37,502 nt of DNA from Alphaproteobacteria bacterium (GTDB lineage: Bacteria; Pseudomonadota; Alphaproteobacteria; Micavibrionales; CSBR16-224). The notes below the pieces were generated by a model. It worked only from the letters and a program-made list of their open reading frames with translations. It was not told the origin of the DNA and ran no database searches. Positions 16,706-26,685 of this stretch are shown one piece after another. Made by a program: the position numbers and the translations under genes. The number at the start of each line of letters is the position of its first letter. Position 1 is the stretch's first letter. The stretch lies in contig SBHI01000063.1 of assembly GCA_006226225.1 (NCBI GenBank), forward strand, positions 1-37,502, in the 5' to 3' direction.

Positions 16706-18157
16706 ATGCAATTCCTGTTATTTGTGGTGATCTTGCTGGAAGGATATATCGTCCTTGCCACGGAACTGCTGGCTATCCGTCTGGTTCTGCCCTGGATCGG
16801 CACGGGAACGGATGTTATTTCCATCATTATTGCGGCAGTGCTTTTGCCCTTGGCCTTCGGTTATCATTTCGGCGGAACATTCCGTAAACGCTGCCGTGAA
16901 AAAGGGCTGGGGCATATGTCCGTGCGCCGGAAACTGCTGTCAAACGTCACCCGTTCCACCCTGATCCTGTGTGTGGGATTGTCTTATATCCTGCTGGAAG
17001 TATTTTTCGGTGCGCTCAATAGTTTGGGGATTGAACAGCGGCTGCTGCAGCTGACAATTTATTCCGCAATTTTTCTGGTCTATCCGGTCTTTATGCTGGG
17101 GCAGACGATTCCGCTGGTCAGCCATTATTTTTCCTCACGCGCTTTGTCGGAAATGACGGGGAAGATGCTGTCTTTCTCGACGCTGGGGTCGTTTCTGGGA
17201 TCTGTCTTTTCAAGCGTCGTATTGATGGCGGTGGTCGGCGTGCATTACACGGCGGTTTTTGTGATTTTCCTGCTATGCGTGCTGATTTTTCTGCTGGCGA
17301 AAAAACACCAGTTCGCCTATATGGCGACGGCAGCGGGGGCGTTTGTGTTTATGCTGGCGGCCAATAGCGGTGATCAAATGCGCAGCCTGGGGATTGTCAG
17401 TAATAACGGCTATAACACGGTGCAGGTTTTTAATTCCGTACAGGATGAAGACACCCGCATGATGCTGCTGAACAACAATCTGTCATCCAGCTATAAAACG
17501 GGCGAGGGCAGTATCTTCAACTACGCCAAGATGGTACGCAAATATTATCTGGAACCGATTGCCAAGGCTGAGCCGAAAAAACAGGTTCTGGTTTTAGGTG
17601 CGGCAGGCTTTACGCTCGGTGATTTTGACGACCATAACGATTATCTGTTTGTGGATGTTGATCCCGCGCTGCAAAAGGCGGCGGAAGATCATCTGCTGCT
17701 GCACAAGCTGGGCGCAAACAAGAAATTCGCGGTTATTGATGCGCGCGCCTATGTGCATCAGGCGGCGGAACGCGGCGAGCTTTACGATATGATCGTGCTG
17801 GATACGTTCAAGGCCGGTTTTGCGATGCCGGAACATCTTCTGACGCGGGAATATTTTCAGGATGTGAAATCGGCGCTGAAACCCGGCGGCTTTATGGTGA
17901 TGAACTCGATTGCCAGCGCGCATTTCGAAGATGATTATACGCGCCGCATGGATAATACGCTGCGCTCGGTCTTTCCGCATCTGACGCGGATGGTTATGCC
18001 GGGATCGGGCGAAGACTTTAACGGCTGGGAAAAAACAAGGCTCGGGCGCGGCATGTATATCAGTAATGTGATCTATATCTACCGCAATGATCCCGCGGGG
18101 GATAAAGACATGGCAATCTATACTGATGACAAAAACACATATTTTTTAGATAAGTAA
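16706..18157 (+). CDS. Multi-TM protein fused to a spermidine-synthase-like domain
   Basis: About eight hydrophobic segments followed by a Rossmann methyltransferase-like domain (VLVLGAAGFTLGDF...YLFVDVDPAL...YDMIVLDTFKAGFAMPEHLLT). ATG at 16706 preceded by CGGAG. Confidence 0.8.
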   Translation: MQFLLFVVILLEGYIVLATELLAIRLVLPWIGTGTDVISIIIAAVLLPLAFGYHFGGTFRKRCREKGLGHMSVRRKLLSNVTRSTLILCVGLSYILLEVFFGALNSLGIEQRLLQLTIYSAIFLVYPVFMLGQTIPLVSHYFSSRALSEMTGKMLSFSTLGSFLGSVFSSVVLMAVVGVHYTAVFVIFLLCVLIFLLAKKHQFAYMATAAGAFVFMLAANSGDQMRSLGIVSNNGYNTVQVFNSVQDEDTRMMLLNNNLSSSYKTGEGSIFNYAKMVRKYYLEPIAKAEPKKQVLVLGAAGFTLGDFDDHNDYLFVDVDPALQKAAEDHLLLHKLGANKKFAVIDARAYVHQAAERGELYDMIVLDTFKAGFAMPEHLLTREYFQDVKSALKPGGFMVMNSIASAHFEDDYTRRMDNTLRSVFPHLTRMVMPGSGEDFNGWEKTRLGRGMYISNVIYIYRNDPAGDKDMAIYTDDKNTYFLDK

Positions 18158-18279
18158 AAAATGAAACTTGGCCTTTACAAAAGCTTTTTGTAGGATTATT
18201 CAGTAATAACGATTACCGTGACGCGTACCTGTGAAAAAAACAACGGTTCTAAGGAAATAAAGGCAGGGGTTTAAAAAAC

Positions 18280-18816
18280 ATGGCAGCCAAAAAAGATTCG
18301 GAAACGCAAAGCAGACGGGATTTTCTTAACCTGACAGTCGGCGCAATGGGCGCAGTCGGTGTCGGTTCGGGACTTGTTCCGCTGATTGATACGATGAACC
18401 CCGCAGCGGATACGCTGGCAATGGCGACGACCGAAGTCGACCTGTCGGGTATCGAGGTCGGACAGACCCGCGTTGTAAAATGGCAGGGCAAGCCTGTCTT
18501 TATCAAACGCCGCACCGAAGAGGAAATTGCACAGGCAATCGCCGATGATGAAGCGGATCTCCGCGACCCGCAAAAAGATTCCGACCGTACGCAAAAGCCG
18601 GAATGGCTGATTGTCGTCGGGGTTTGCACCCATCTGGGCTGCATTCCGCAAGGCAGCAAGGGCGGACAGCCGAAAGGTGATTACGAGGGCTGGTTCTGCC
18701 CGTGCCACGGTTCGCATTATGACACCTCAGGACGCCTGCGTGCCGGACCGGCACCGAAAAACCTGCCGGTACCGCCCTATGAATTTCTTTCGGACACGGT
18801 TGTTAAAATCGGTTGA
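18280..18816 (+). CDS. petA: Ubiquinol-cytochrome c reductase Rieske iron-sulfur subunit
   Basis: Tat-like SRRDFLN; [2Fe-2S] motifs CTHLGC and CPCHGSH. Confidence 0.97.
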   Translation: MAAKKDSETQSRRDFLNLTVGAMGAVGVGSGLVPLIDTMNPAADTLAMATTEVDLSGIEVGQTRVVKWQGKPVFIKRRTEEEIAQAIADDEADLRDPQKDSDRTQKPEWLIVVGVCTHLGCIPQGSKGGQPKGDYEGWFCPCHGSHYDTSGRLRAGPAPKNLPVPPYEFLSDTVVKIG

Positions 18817-18851
18817 TTTGACCATAAAAAACATAAAGAGAATGAACGAAC

Positions 18852-20144
18852 ATGGCCGCGAAACTGAATAAATCAAGCTTTGAAAATCCTGTCATTCGCT
18901 GGGTAGACGAACGTCTGCCTATTTTTACAATGATGGATAAGGAATACGGCGCTTATCCGACGCCGAAAAATTTCAACTATTTCTGGAATTTCGGTGCCAT
19001 TGCGATGGTGATGCTGATGCTGATGATCGCGACCGGTATCTTTCTGGCGATGAATTACACACCGCATACATCGATGGCTTTTGACAGCGTCGAGCGTATT
19101 ATGCGCGATGTCAATTACGGCTGGATGCTGCGCTATCTTCATATGAACGGTTCGCATTTCTTCTTCTTCGCCGTCTATGTCCATATTTTCCGCGGTCTTT
19201 ACTACGGGTCGTACAAACAGCCGCGCGAGCTGCTGTGGATGTTCGGCGTGTTGATCTTCCTTTTGATGATGGCAACGGCCTTTATGGGCTATTCGCTGCC
19301 GTGGAGCCAGATGTCGGGTTGGGGCGTGAACGTCATTACCAATCTGTTCTCGGCCATTCCGTTCTTCGGTGATTCTATTGTGACATGGCTGTGGGGCGGC
19401 CCCTCGGTCGGTAATCCGACGCTGAACCGCTTCTTTGCACTGCACTTCCTGCTGCCTTTCGTGATTGTCGGCGTGGTGTTCCTGCATGTCTGGGCCTTGC
19501 ACATCACGGGTTCAAACAACCCGTCCGGTGTTGAACCTGCCAATAAAAAGGACACGGTTCCTTTCCACCCCTATTACACGATCAAAGACACATTCGGCCT
19601 GACCGTCTTTATGATCGCCTATATGCTGATCGTGTTCTTTGCGCCGCTGGCGGCAACGCATGCCGATCACTTTGTGCCATTCGACCCGATGGTCACGCCG
19701 CAGCATATCGTGCCGGAATGGTACTTCCTGCCATTTTACGCCATCCTGCGCTCATTTACGGTTGACCTGCATATTCCGTTTACCGGTTTTATCATTGAAC
19801 ACGGCATTGTGTTTACGGCGAAACTGCAAGGCGTTATCGCGATGTTTGGTTCGGTTCTGATCCTGTTTGTCCTGCCCTGGCTGGATAAATCACCGGTACG
19901 CAGCTCGCATTACCGTCCGACCTACCGCAAATGCAATTATGTGCTGCTGCTGGCAATGTTTATTCTCGGCTATGCAGGTTCGCAACCGGCTGAAGGTGTC
20001 ATGCTGACATTGGCGCGCTGCGCGACCGGATATTACTTCCTGCACTTCCTTGTGCTGATTCCGTATCTGAGCCGCAATGAGAAAACGCTGCCTGTGCCGA
20101 AAAGTATTAATGATGCGGTCTTGCAGGCCAAAGAGGGAGCGTAA
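18852..20144 (+). CDS. petB: Cytochrome b of the bc1 complex
   Basis: Haem-binding histidines in TM helices; [27 protein letters not shown]; follows petA. Confidence 0.97.
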   Translation: MAAKLNKSSFENPVIRWVDERLPIFTMMDKEYGAYPTPKNFNYFWNFGAIAMVMLMLMIATGIFLAMNYTPHTSMAFDSVERIMRDVNYGWMLRYLHMNGSHFFFFAVYVHIFRGLYYGSYKQPRELLWMFGVLIFLLMMATAFMGYSLPWSQMSGWGVNVITNLFSAIPFFGDSIVTWLWGGPSVGNPTLNRFFALHFLLPFVIVGVVFLHVWALHITGSNNPSGVEPANKKDTVPFHPYYTIKDTFGLTVFMIAYMLIVFFAPLAATHADHFVPFDPMVTPQHIVPEWYFLPFYAILRSFTVDLHIPFTGFIIEHGIVFTAKLQGVIAMFGSVLILFVLPWLDKSPVRSSHYRPTYRKCNYVLLLAMFILGYAGSQPAEGVMLTLARCATGYYFLHFLVLIPYLSRNEKTLPVPKSINDAVLQAKEGA

Positions 20145-20146
20145 TA

Positions 20147-20929
20147 ATGACAATAAAAGCGATGCGTATTTACCCGTTGATGGTGCTGGCTGTGCTGGCG
20201 ATGATGATGGTACTGCCTGCTGCGGCAAATGCGGAAGGCCAGAGCATGCCGCCGCCGCAACAATACTGGCCGCATAAAGGATTTTTGGGGCAGTATGATA
20301 AAGCGGCTCTGCAGCGCGGGTTTCAAGTGTACCGCGAAGCCTGTGCATCTTGCCACTCTTTGCGGCTGCTGTCCTACCGTAACCTGCGGGAGCTCGGCTT
20401 TACCGAAGCACAAGTCAAGGCGGTCGCCGGTGACTACACTGTGATGGACGGTCCGAATGACGAAGGCGATATGTTTGAACGCGCAGCAATCTCGTCAGAT
20501 CGTTTTGTCTCTCCCTTCGCGAATGATGAGCAGGCAAGGGCGTCAAATAACGGTGCCTTGCCGCCGGATATGTCGCTGTTGATCAAGGCGCGTCACGGCG
20601 GTGAAGATTACATTTATGCCGTTCTGACAGGTTATGGCACGGCACCGGAAGATGTTGACGTGCCCGATGGCATGCATTGGAATACTTATTTCCCGGGCAA
20701 CCAGATTGCCATGCCGCAGCCGCTGTCTGACGGTCAGGTGACGTATTCCAACGGTCGCTCCGCCTCCGTTGAAACTGCGGCACGTGATGTTGTGCAGTTT
20801 TTGGCATGGGCTGCCGAGCCGCATATGGAATACCGTAAAACAATCGGTCTGAAAGTTCTGTTCTTTATGATTTTCTTTGCGGGATTTGCTTATGCGGCGA
20901 AACGCCGTATCTGGGCGGATGTCCATTAA
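20147..20929 (+). CDS. petC: Cytochrome c1
   Basis: Signal peptide, CASCHSLRLLSYRNL haem c motif, C-terminal TM anchor; follows petB. Confidence 0.96.
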   Translation: MTIKAMRIYPLMVLAVLAMMMVLPAAANAEGQSMPPPQQYWPHKGFLGQYDKAALQRGFQVYREACASCHSLRLLSYRNLRELGFTEAQVKAVAGDYTVMDGPNDEGDMFERAAISSDRFVSPFANDEQARASNNGALPPDMSLLIKARHGGEDYIYAVLTGYGTAPEDVDVPDGMHWNTYFPGNQIAMPQPLSDGQVTYSNGRSASVETAARDVVQFLAWAAEPHMEYRKTIGLKVLFFMIFFAGFAYAAKRRIWADVH

Positions 20930-20962
20930 CAACAGCCCGTGACATTTATTTTGAATTGCCGT

Positions 20963-20992
20963 AGCAGCGGGATTGAAAATCCCGCTGTTGCT
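20963..20992 (+). terminator. Terminator-like hairpin after petABC
   Basis: AGCAGCGGGATT-GAA-AATCCCGCTGTT stem followed by TGCTTATTT (weak U-tract). Confidence 0.6.
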
Positions 20993-21058
20993 TATTTAAA
21001 TATTTTGCTAGGATGATAACTACGCGCATGCCGCGTTTTCACTCCAAGGAGAAAACTC

Positions 21059-22828
21059 ATTAGCGCAACTGCAGTGTTTATACACATCATTGGCGGTGTC
21101 TGCCTTTTGTTATGGGGCGTCAGCATGGTCAATACCGGTTTTAACCGCGCATTCGGGGCCGAATTGCGCCGCTTGCTGGCGCGTTCAACCAGCAACCGTT
21201 TTAAAGGCATGGTATCGGGGATGGCGGCAACGCTGGTTCTGCAAAGCAGCACGGCAGCCGTTTTGATTTTGTCTTCCTTCGCCGGACGTGGGCTGATACA
21301 GGTGCCGGGCGGTATCGCCGTCGTGCTGGGCGCGGATGTCGGAACAACGCTGGTTGCACAAATCCTGACATTTGATCTGTCTCTGCTGGCGCCGATCCTG
21401 CTGGCGGCAGGATATGTGACCAATAAAGCACTCAGCGGCGGACAATATAAACATGTCGGACGTGCGATGATCGGGATTGCGCTGATTTTGCTGGCGCTGA
21501 AAATGGTGGTCACGGTTTCCGAGCCTTTGCGCAGTTCGCATACATTGGCGGCATTGGTGGAATCGCTGGCATCCGAGCCGCTTTTGGCGGTCATGCTGTC
21601 GGCATTGCTGACATGGGTGGCGCATTCCAGTCTGGCGATGGTTCTGCTGTTTTCCTCTTTTGTCGGTATGGGAACCATTCCGCCGCAAATGGGCTTGATG
21701 ATGATTCTGGGCGCGAATTTGGGCGGTGCAATTGCACCGGTGATGATGACACTGGGTGAAAATTCCGTGGCGCGACGCATTCCTCTGGCGAATTTGACGA
21801 TGCGCGGTATTTTTGTACTGGTGACAATGCCGTTCCTTCCACTGATTGGCGAGGCACTTTTTGTTGAAGGGGGCGTTATTCACGGCGCATTGATGAAAAT
21901 CGGCATGGGGGATGATCGCGCAAGGCAGATGGTCAGCTTCCATATGATGTTCAATATTGCGCTGGCCTTCAGCTTTATTTTCCTGACCAAGCCGATTGCC
22001 GCACTGGTGGCAAAAATTCTGCCGGAAAAACAGGGAGAGGAAGAGGAAAAGGGCAAGGCACGCTATCTGGATAATTCCGCACTCGCGACACCGCCGGCAG
22101 CTCTATCTTGCGCGATGCGTGAAACGCTGCGGATGAGCGATTATATCCAACGCATGCTGCGTGATACGCTGGACAGCTTTAAAACCCATAATCTGCAGCG
22201 CGTGCAGGATGTGCGGGAGCAGGATAATATCGTTGACGGGCTTTACGAGGATATCAAACGCTATATGGCGCAGATGTCGGGGCAGTATCTGGATAAGAAG
22301 GAAAGCCAGCGTTATCTTGAAATTCTGACATTTGCAACCAATCTGGAGCATATCGGTGATATCATTGATAAAAGCCTGATGGAAATGGCGGCCAAAAAAA
22401 TCCGTAACCAGTACACATTTTCCGAGGAAGGCTTTCAGGAAATCGCCGCAATGCATGCCGTCATCATGGAAAACCTGCGTGCAGCGCAAAATGTCTTTAT
22501 GTCCGGCGATATGGATATGGCCTATAAGCTGGTGGAAGAAAAGGCCGCAATCCGCAAAAGCGAAATCCGCGCATCGGAAAGCCATATCGAACGGTTGCGC
22601 AAAGGCGTTGCCGAGACGGTGGCGACTTCCAGCCTGCATTTGGATATTTTGCGTGATCTGCGCCGCATTAACAGCTATTTGACGGCTGTCGCCTATCCGA
22701 TTTTGGAAAAGGCGGGCGTACTACATAAGACACATCTCAAGAAAAAACCTCTCCGCGGCAAAGGCAAAACCGCCTCCGGAATATTGCCTGCTGATCCTGT
22801 GCCGGAACAAGGCACTGATCTGCCCTAG
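21059..22828 (+). CDS. Na/Pi cotransporter family protein with C-terminal PhoU-like domain (ATT or GTG start)
   Basis: IIGGVCLLLWGVSMVNTGFNRAFGAELRRLLA, repeated QSSTA / HSSLA motifs, PhoU-like helices (TNLEHIGDIIDKSL). Track start is GTG 21074; SD AAGGAG at 21046-21051 is optimally placed for the in-frame ATT at 21059. Confidence 0.9.
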   Translation: MSATAVFIHIIGGVCLLLWGVSMVNTGFNRAFGAELRRLLARSTSNRFKGMVSGMAATLVLQSSTAAVLILSSFAGRGLIQVPGGIAVVLGADVGTTLVAQILTFDLSLLAPILLAAGYVTNKALSGGQYKHVGRAMIGIALILLALKMVVTVSEPLRSSHTLAALVESLASEPLLAVMLSALLTWVAHSSLAMVLLFSSFVGMGTIPPQMGLMMILGANLGGAIAPVMMTLGENSVARRIPLANLTMRGIFVLVTMPFLPLIGEALFVEGGVIHGALMKIGMGDDRARQMVSFHMMFNIALAFSFIFLTKPIAALVAKILPEKQGEEEEKGKARYLDNSALATPPAALSCAMRETLRMSDYIQRMLRDTLDSFKTHNLQRVQDVREQDNIVDGLYEDIKRYMAQMSGQYLDKKESQRYLEILTFATNLEHIGDIIDKSLMEMAAKKIRNQYTFSEEGFQEIAAMHAVIMENLRAAQNVFMSGDMDMAYKLVEEKAAIRKSEIRASESHIERLRKGVAETVATSSLHLDILRDLRRINSYLTAVAYPILEKAGVLHKTHLKKKPLRGKGKTASGILPADPVPEQGTDLP

Positions 22829-22841
22829 GCCGTAAAATTTC

Positions 22842-23981
22842 CTATTCGTTGAAAGCGCCGTTGTCGGGTGACAGGCTGATCAGGGTTTCATCATCATCGC
22901 CTGCATCGCTGCCGTCCTTGCCGGTAAAAAGCCGCCCATACCAGCGCCAGATCTGTTGACGGTGTTTGGTTTCTTCAGCCGTCAGGACGGGCAGGGTGCA
23001 GTTCATACGAATGCGTCCTGCGGCAATCATGTCTTCAAGCTGCAAGGTGATATGCCCGTCTTCGGTATGTGTCAGCGACACTTTACCGATATCGGACACA
23101 AAGCAGGCCAGACGGTCTGCGGCATCGCGCAGTTCTTGCGGTAGTGTAAAGCCGATGCTGCTTTGTCCGTCCCGCCAGATCATGCCGGGCGGGTCTTCCT
23201 GCAAAGCGGGAAAAGGAAAGCTTTGTGCCGTCAGGCGAAATCGGTCAAGTCCGCCATATTGATCTGTCATGGAAAAACGCGGCAGCGCGGTCATGTCGCT
23301 ACCATGGGCGGCAACACCGGATTGCTGTCCGAAACCGGCACGAAAGCCGAGCTCCGGCAGAATTTTTTGTAAATCAGGAGTATATTCACCATGCGGCCAT
23401 GCGAAAAATTCCGGCGCATTTCCCAGTTCTTCTTGAAAACGGGCGATAGCGCGGGTGATTTGCTGGCGCTGTGCATTTTCATCCATGCGGATCAGATGGT
23501 CATAGGAGTAAGGCATGGCACCGATGGTGACCAGATCATTGCGCGCCAGCTTCTTGACTTCGCGCCAGTTCAGATAAAAATCGCTATCGCGGTCAATGCG
23601 CTCGGGGGCCAGGAAAATCGTGAAAGGCAGTCCGGCTTCCAGCAGCAGCGGCACCGCATTTTCAAAAGAGCTGCGGTAAGCGCCTTCCAGAGTAATGCCG
23701 ACCGTATGCTGGGGCAGCGGCGTGTCGTTTTCAATGGCGCTGACGATCTCACCCAGCGGCAACACGTTATAGCCGGAGGTTTTCATTTCCAGCACATGTT
23801 CGCGGAAACGTTCCATCTGGATATTGGCACCGGGATACTGATCTTCACCGATGTGGAAATAAACAAAAAAGACGGCTTTGCTGCGATCCTGGGCAATGCG
23901 GTGAATATCCTCCGCGCGGGCGCTTCCGGTGAAGAAGGGCAGTAAAAGCATAGTACAGAGGATGAGAAGGCGCTTTCCCAT
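22842..23981 (-). CDS. Exported polysaccharide-deacetylase-like (NodB-homology) protein, probably catalytically degenerate
   Basis: Signal peptide MGKRLLILCTMLLLPFFTGSARA; NodB-like GITLEGAYRSSFENAVPLLLEAGLPFTIFLAPERI...WPHGEYTPDLQKILPELGF, with catalytic motifs altered. Confidence 0.75.
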   Translation of the reverse strand: MGKRLLILCTMLLLPFFTGSARAEDIHRIAQDRSKAVFFVYFHIGEDQYPGANIQMERFREHVLEMKTSGYNVLPLGEIVSAIENDTPLPQHTVGITLEGAYRSSFENAVPLLLEAGLPFTIFLAPERIDRDSDFYLNWREVKKLARNDLVTIGAMPYSYDHLIRMDENAQRQQITRAIARFQEELGNAPEFFAWPHGEYTPDLQKILPELGFRAGFGQQSGVAAHGSDMTALPRFSMTDQYGGLDRFRLTAQSFPFPALQEDPPGMIWRDGQSSIGFTLPQELRDAADRLACFVSDIGKVSLTHTEDGHITLQLEDMIAAGRIRMNCTLPVLTAEETKHRQQIWRWYGRLFTGKDGSDAGDDDETLISLSPDNGAFNE

Positions 23982-24093
23982 TGCTTGAATACAGTCTCGA
24001 ATATCATTGCAATCTGACCCTAGTGATATATAAAAGAAGAGGAATTTGCAATAAAAAACCGGAAAGCCACCGGGCAATAGAAAGGAAACCGGC

Positions 24094-24717
24094 ATGCAAC
24101 AGGCGGAAAAACAGACTGCAGATGCGGCGCAAATCGATGCAAAGGCACAGGATATTCTGTTCAGAACTGCGAGAAGCCATAACAGCTGGCAGGACAAAGA
24201 TATTGATGATGCCCTGTTGCAGGAAATTTACGCGCTGATGAAATTCGGTCCGACTTCGGCAAATTGTTGTCCGTTGCGCCTCGTTTTCGTGAAATCTCCC
24301 GCAGCCAAGGAAAAGCTGAAACCTGCTTTGATGGCGGGCAATGTCGAAAAAACCATGTCTGCCCCCGTCACGGTCATCATGGCCAATGATTTGGAATTCT
24401 ACGATCATCTGCCGGAACTGTTCCCGCATGCGGATGCGAAATCATGGTTTACCGGCGCGGGCAAAGAAAAATATGTGCAGGATACGGCCATGCGCAACGG
24501 CTCTCTGCAGGCGGCTTATTTTATGCTGGCTGCGCGCGGTTTGGGACTGGATTGCGGCCCGATGTCCGGCTTTAATCCGGGAAAAGTCAAAGAGGCTTTT
24601 TTCCCTGATCGTAATTTTGAAGTCAATATGCTGTGCAATCTGGGTTACGGCGATCCGTCCGGTTTATATCCGCGCAGCCCGCGTCTGGGTTTTGAGCAGG
24701 CCTGCGAGATCGTTTAA
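24094..24717 (+). CDS. Nitroreductase-family protein, malonic semialdehyde reductase (RutE)-like
   Basis: [102 protein letters not shown]. Confidence 0.9.
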   Translation: MQQAEKQTADAAQIDAKAQDILFRTARSHNSWQDKDIDDALLQEIYALMKFGPTSANCCPLRLVFVKSPAAKEKLKPALMAGNVEKTMSAPVTVIMANDLEFYDHLPELFPHADAKSWFTGAGKEKYVQDTAMRNGSLQAAYFMLAARGLGLDCGPMSGFNPGKVKEAFFPDRNFEVNMLCNLGYGDPSGLYPRSPRLGFEQACEIV

Positions 24718-24722
24718 ACCCC

Positions 24723-25427
24723 ATGTCCGGTAATCTGAATATTTTAGCTGTCGATACCGCAACGCGCGGCATGGCGGTTTCCGTCTTCCGTGACGGCGAA
24801 GCCGTGGTCACACGCGTGTCCGCTGACATGCGGGATCAGGCAAAAAGCCTGCTGCCCTCCGTCATGGACGCGCTGAAAGAGGCGGAACTTGGCTTTGCCG
24901 ATTTGAACGCTTTGGCAGCCGCGACAGGGCCGGGCAGTTTTACCGGTATTCGTGTCGGTCTTGCCGCCATGCAAGGGATTGCGCTTGCTTCGGGCCTGCC
25001 TCTGGCAGGGTTTGACAATTTTTCTTTATATGCCCTGCGGGTTGCGGCTGATACGGAAACAGACAAGCTTGTTTTGCTGGAAAGTCACCGCAAGGAATGT
25101 TTTTGCCAGCTGTTTGATCAAAACGGTGAAAAGAAAGATGATCCGTTTCAGGAAGATGCGGCGGGCATTATGACGCGTTTTGCGGAAAAAGAGGATCTAT
25201 TGCTGACAGGAAATGCCGTGCCGGTATTACGGGAGCTGGCAGCCGCAGGCTATCAAGCGCCGGATATCCCGGAGGATTTTGCAGCGGAGAATTCGTCTGT
25301 GCTTCTGGGGCGGATGCTGGCGGATGCGGCGGCAAAAGATATGAAGGATTTGGTGCGGCACTATCCGGCAAAGCCGTTTTACATTCGTCCGCCCGATGTG
25401 ACTTTCCCAAAAGAAAACGCACCGTAA
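24723..25427 (+). CDS. tsaB: tRNA threonylcarbamoyladenosine biosynthesis protein TsaB
   Basis: LNILAVDTATRGMAVSV, AAATGPGSFTGIRVGLAAMQGIALA. Confidence 0.95.
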   Translation: MSGNLNILAVDTATRGMAVSVFRDGEAVVTRVSADMRDQAKSLLPSVMDALKEAELGFADLNALAAATGPGSFTGIRVGLAAMQGIALASGLPLAGFDNFSLYALRVAADTETDKLVLLESHRKECFCQLFDQNGEKKDDPFQEDAAGIMTRFAEKEDLLLTGNAVPVLRELAAAGYQAPDIPEDFAAENSSVLLGRMLADAAAKDMKDLVRHYPAKPFYIRPPDVTFPKENAP

Positions 25428-25436
25428 AACGGTGCG
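25414..25436 (-). terminator. Terminator for the minus-strand TcpQ-like gene, overlapping the tsaB stop codon
   Basis: CGCACCGT-AAA-ACGGTGCG, 8-bp perfect stem; on the minus strand it is followed by TTTTCTTTT. Confidence 0.7.
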
Positions 25437-25471
25437 CTTCTTAAAAACAGTCTTTACCTTATAGATAAGGC

Positions 25472-26560
25472 TTAACCCATATTGCTGTCATATGTTTTGA
25501 TGACAAGAATCTGGCCACCTTCGGAGCTTTTGTGCAGCTGTCCGTAAGGTTGCGGCGTTGTGTCGGCAAAAGTATCCAGCAATTGTGCCAGCGCCTCTTC
25601 AAAAGAACCGCTGAAAACATGCTCTGCATCAATACGGTAATCGTAATCGGTGGTCCAGTACAGCTTCACGCCTGCTTCCGTTGCCCATGAGGTGACGGCA
25701 TCACGCAGAGTTTGGCCGGGTTTGACACTCCATTGCGGCGCAGCGGCAACAACCGGTGCACTGCTCATGGTGTCGGATTCTGCGGCCATGCTTTTTTCAA
25801 TTTCCGTTTGCGGCTTGGTGCTTTGCGCGGTGACCGGTGCCGTCATGCTTGTAACGGGTGCGTCAAAAGCGGCATGGTCTTCACCGCCGGATACCGGTGC
25901 AGGGGCTGTTGCGCCGCCGTCATATTTACCGATAATCACCATATCGCGGTGCATGCGTGCGTACAGTCCGGCAGCGGCCAGTGTGTTACTCAGCACTTCC
26001 GGCCAAGGCGCGCCGCCCTGCCAGGAAACGGGTGCGCCCAGATCAACGCCCGGCTCAAAGGCAAAAGCCTGTGAGGACGGAATAATCTGGCGGATCGCCA
26101 TAACCAGCGGAATGTCGCTGCCGAAACCCTGTGCCATTTCAGCGTTTTCAACATAGAGGACAGGTGCTGCGGCAGGTGCCGTCGCAGCGGCTTGCGGCTC
26201 GTCGCTGACGATTTGTGAAATCAGGTCGCCATTGCTTTGTGCGGAATCTTCAGGATAGCTTTCCATACCGCTCAGGCTACCCAGTGTTTCGGATGTGACG
26301 GGGGCAGGTAAAGCTTCATCAACCATGGTGGCATCATCCATCAGCTCTGCGGTCGGTGCGGCACCGTTGCCTTCACCATGCCAGTGAATTTCCGGCTCCA
26401 TATAAGTCCCTTCACCCGGGAAGACGGTTGCTTCGGACTTGGCGGGGCCCTGCCATTTAAATCCGGCAACGGCATCGCCAGGCATCGCGCTGACACCGAC
26501 CACGGCGGCAACGGAGCACGCCATCAATTTCATGAACAAAGGCTGTTTTTTGACTGACAT
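25472..26560 (-). CDS. Exported protein with C-terminal TcpQ (toxin co-regulated pilus Q)-like domain
   Basis: Signal peptide; C-terminus QWSVKPGQTLRDAVTSWATEAGVKLYWTTDYDYRIDAEHVFSGSFEEALAQLLDTFADTTPQPYGQLHKSSEGGQILVIKTY; a related-looking region lies upstream. ATG at 26560 preceded by GAGG. Confidence 0.65.
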   Translation of the reverse strand: MSVKKQPLFMKLMACSVAAVVGVSAMPGDAVAGFKWQGPAKSEATVFPGEGTYMEPEIHWHGEGNGAAPTAELMDDATMVDEALPAPVTSETLGSLSGMESYPEDSAQSNGDLISQIVSDEPQAAATAPAAAPVLYVENAEMAQGFGSDIPLVMAIRQIIPSSQAFAFEPGVDLGAPVSWQGGAPWPEVLSNTLAAAGLYARMHRDMVIIGKYDGGATAPAPVSGGEDHAAFDAPVTSMTAPVTAQSTKPQTEIEKSMAAESDTMSSAPVVAAAPQWSVKPGQTLRDAVTSWATEAGVKLYWTTDYDYRIDAEHVFSGSFEEALAQLLDTFADTTPQPYGQLHKSSEGGQILVIKTYDSNMG

Positions 26561-26657
26561 GGTTTTCCTCATTTCCAAAAATAAAAACTGTTCCATTAGC
26601 ATAAAAGCAAAAAAATCACTTTTCTTCAATCCCCTTACGCAAAGAAAACAGTGCAAT

Positions 26658-26678
26658 GTCCCATTATTTGAACGGGAC
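26658..26678 (-). terminator. Terminator-like hairpin after the diguanylate cyclase gene
   Basis: Minus strand GTCCCGTT-CAAAT-AATGGGAC (8 bp including one G-U), with T-rich sequence (TGTTTTC) further downstream. Confidence 0.45.
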
Positions 26679-26685
26679 GGCGCGG

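Noticed and set aside
18174-18194. TACAAAA-GCT-TTTTGTA hairpin upstream of petA
   Set aside because: Seven-bp AT-rich stem, too weak to call as a terminator or operator on its own.
21185-21943. 252- and 262-aa minus ORFs opposite the Na/Pi transporter
   Set aside because: Mirror ORFs of a well-supported membrane protein; His/Gln/Arg-rich composition.
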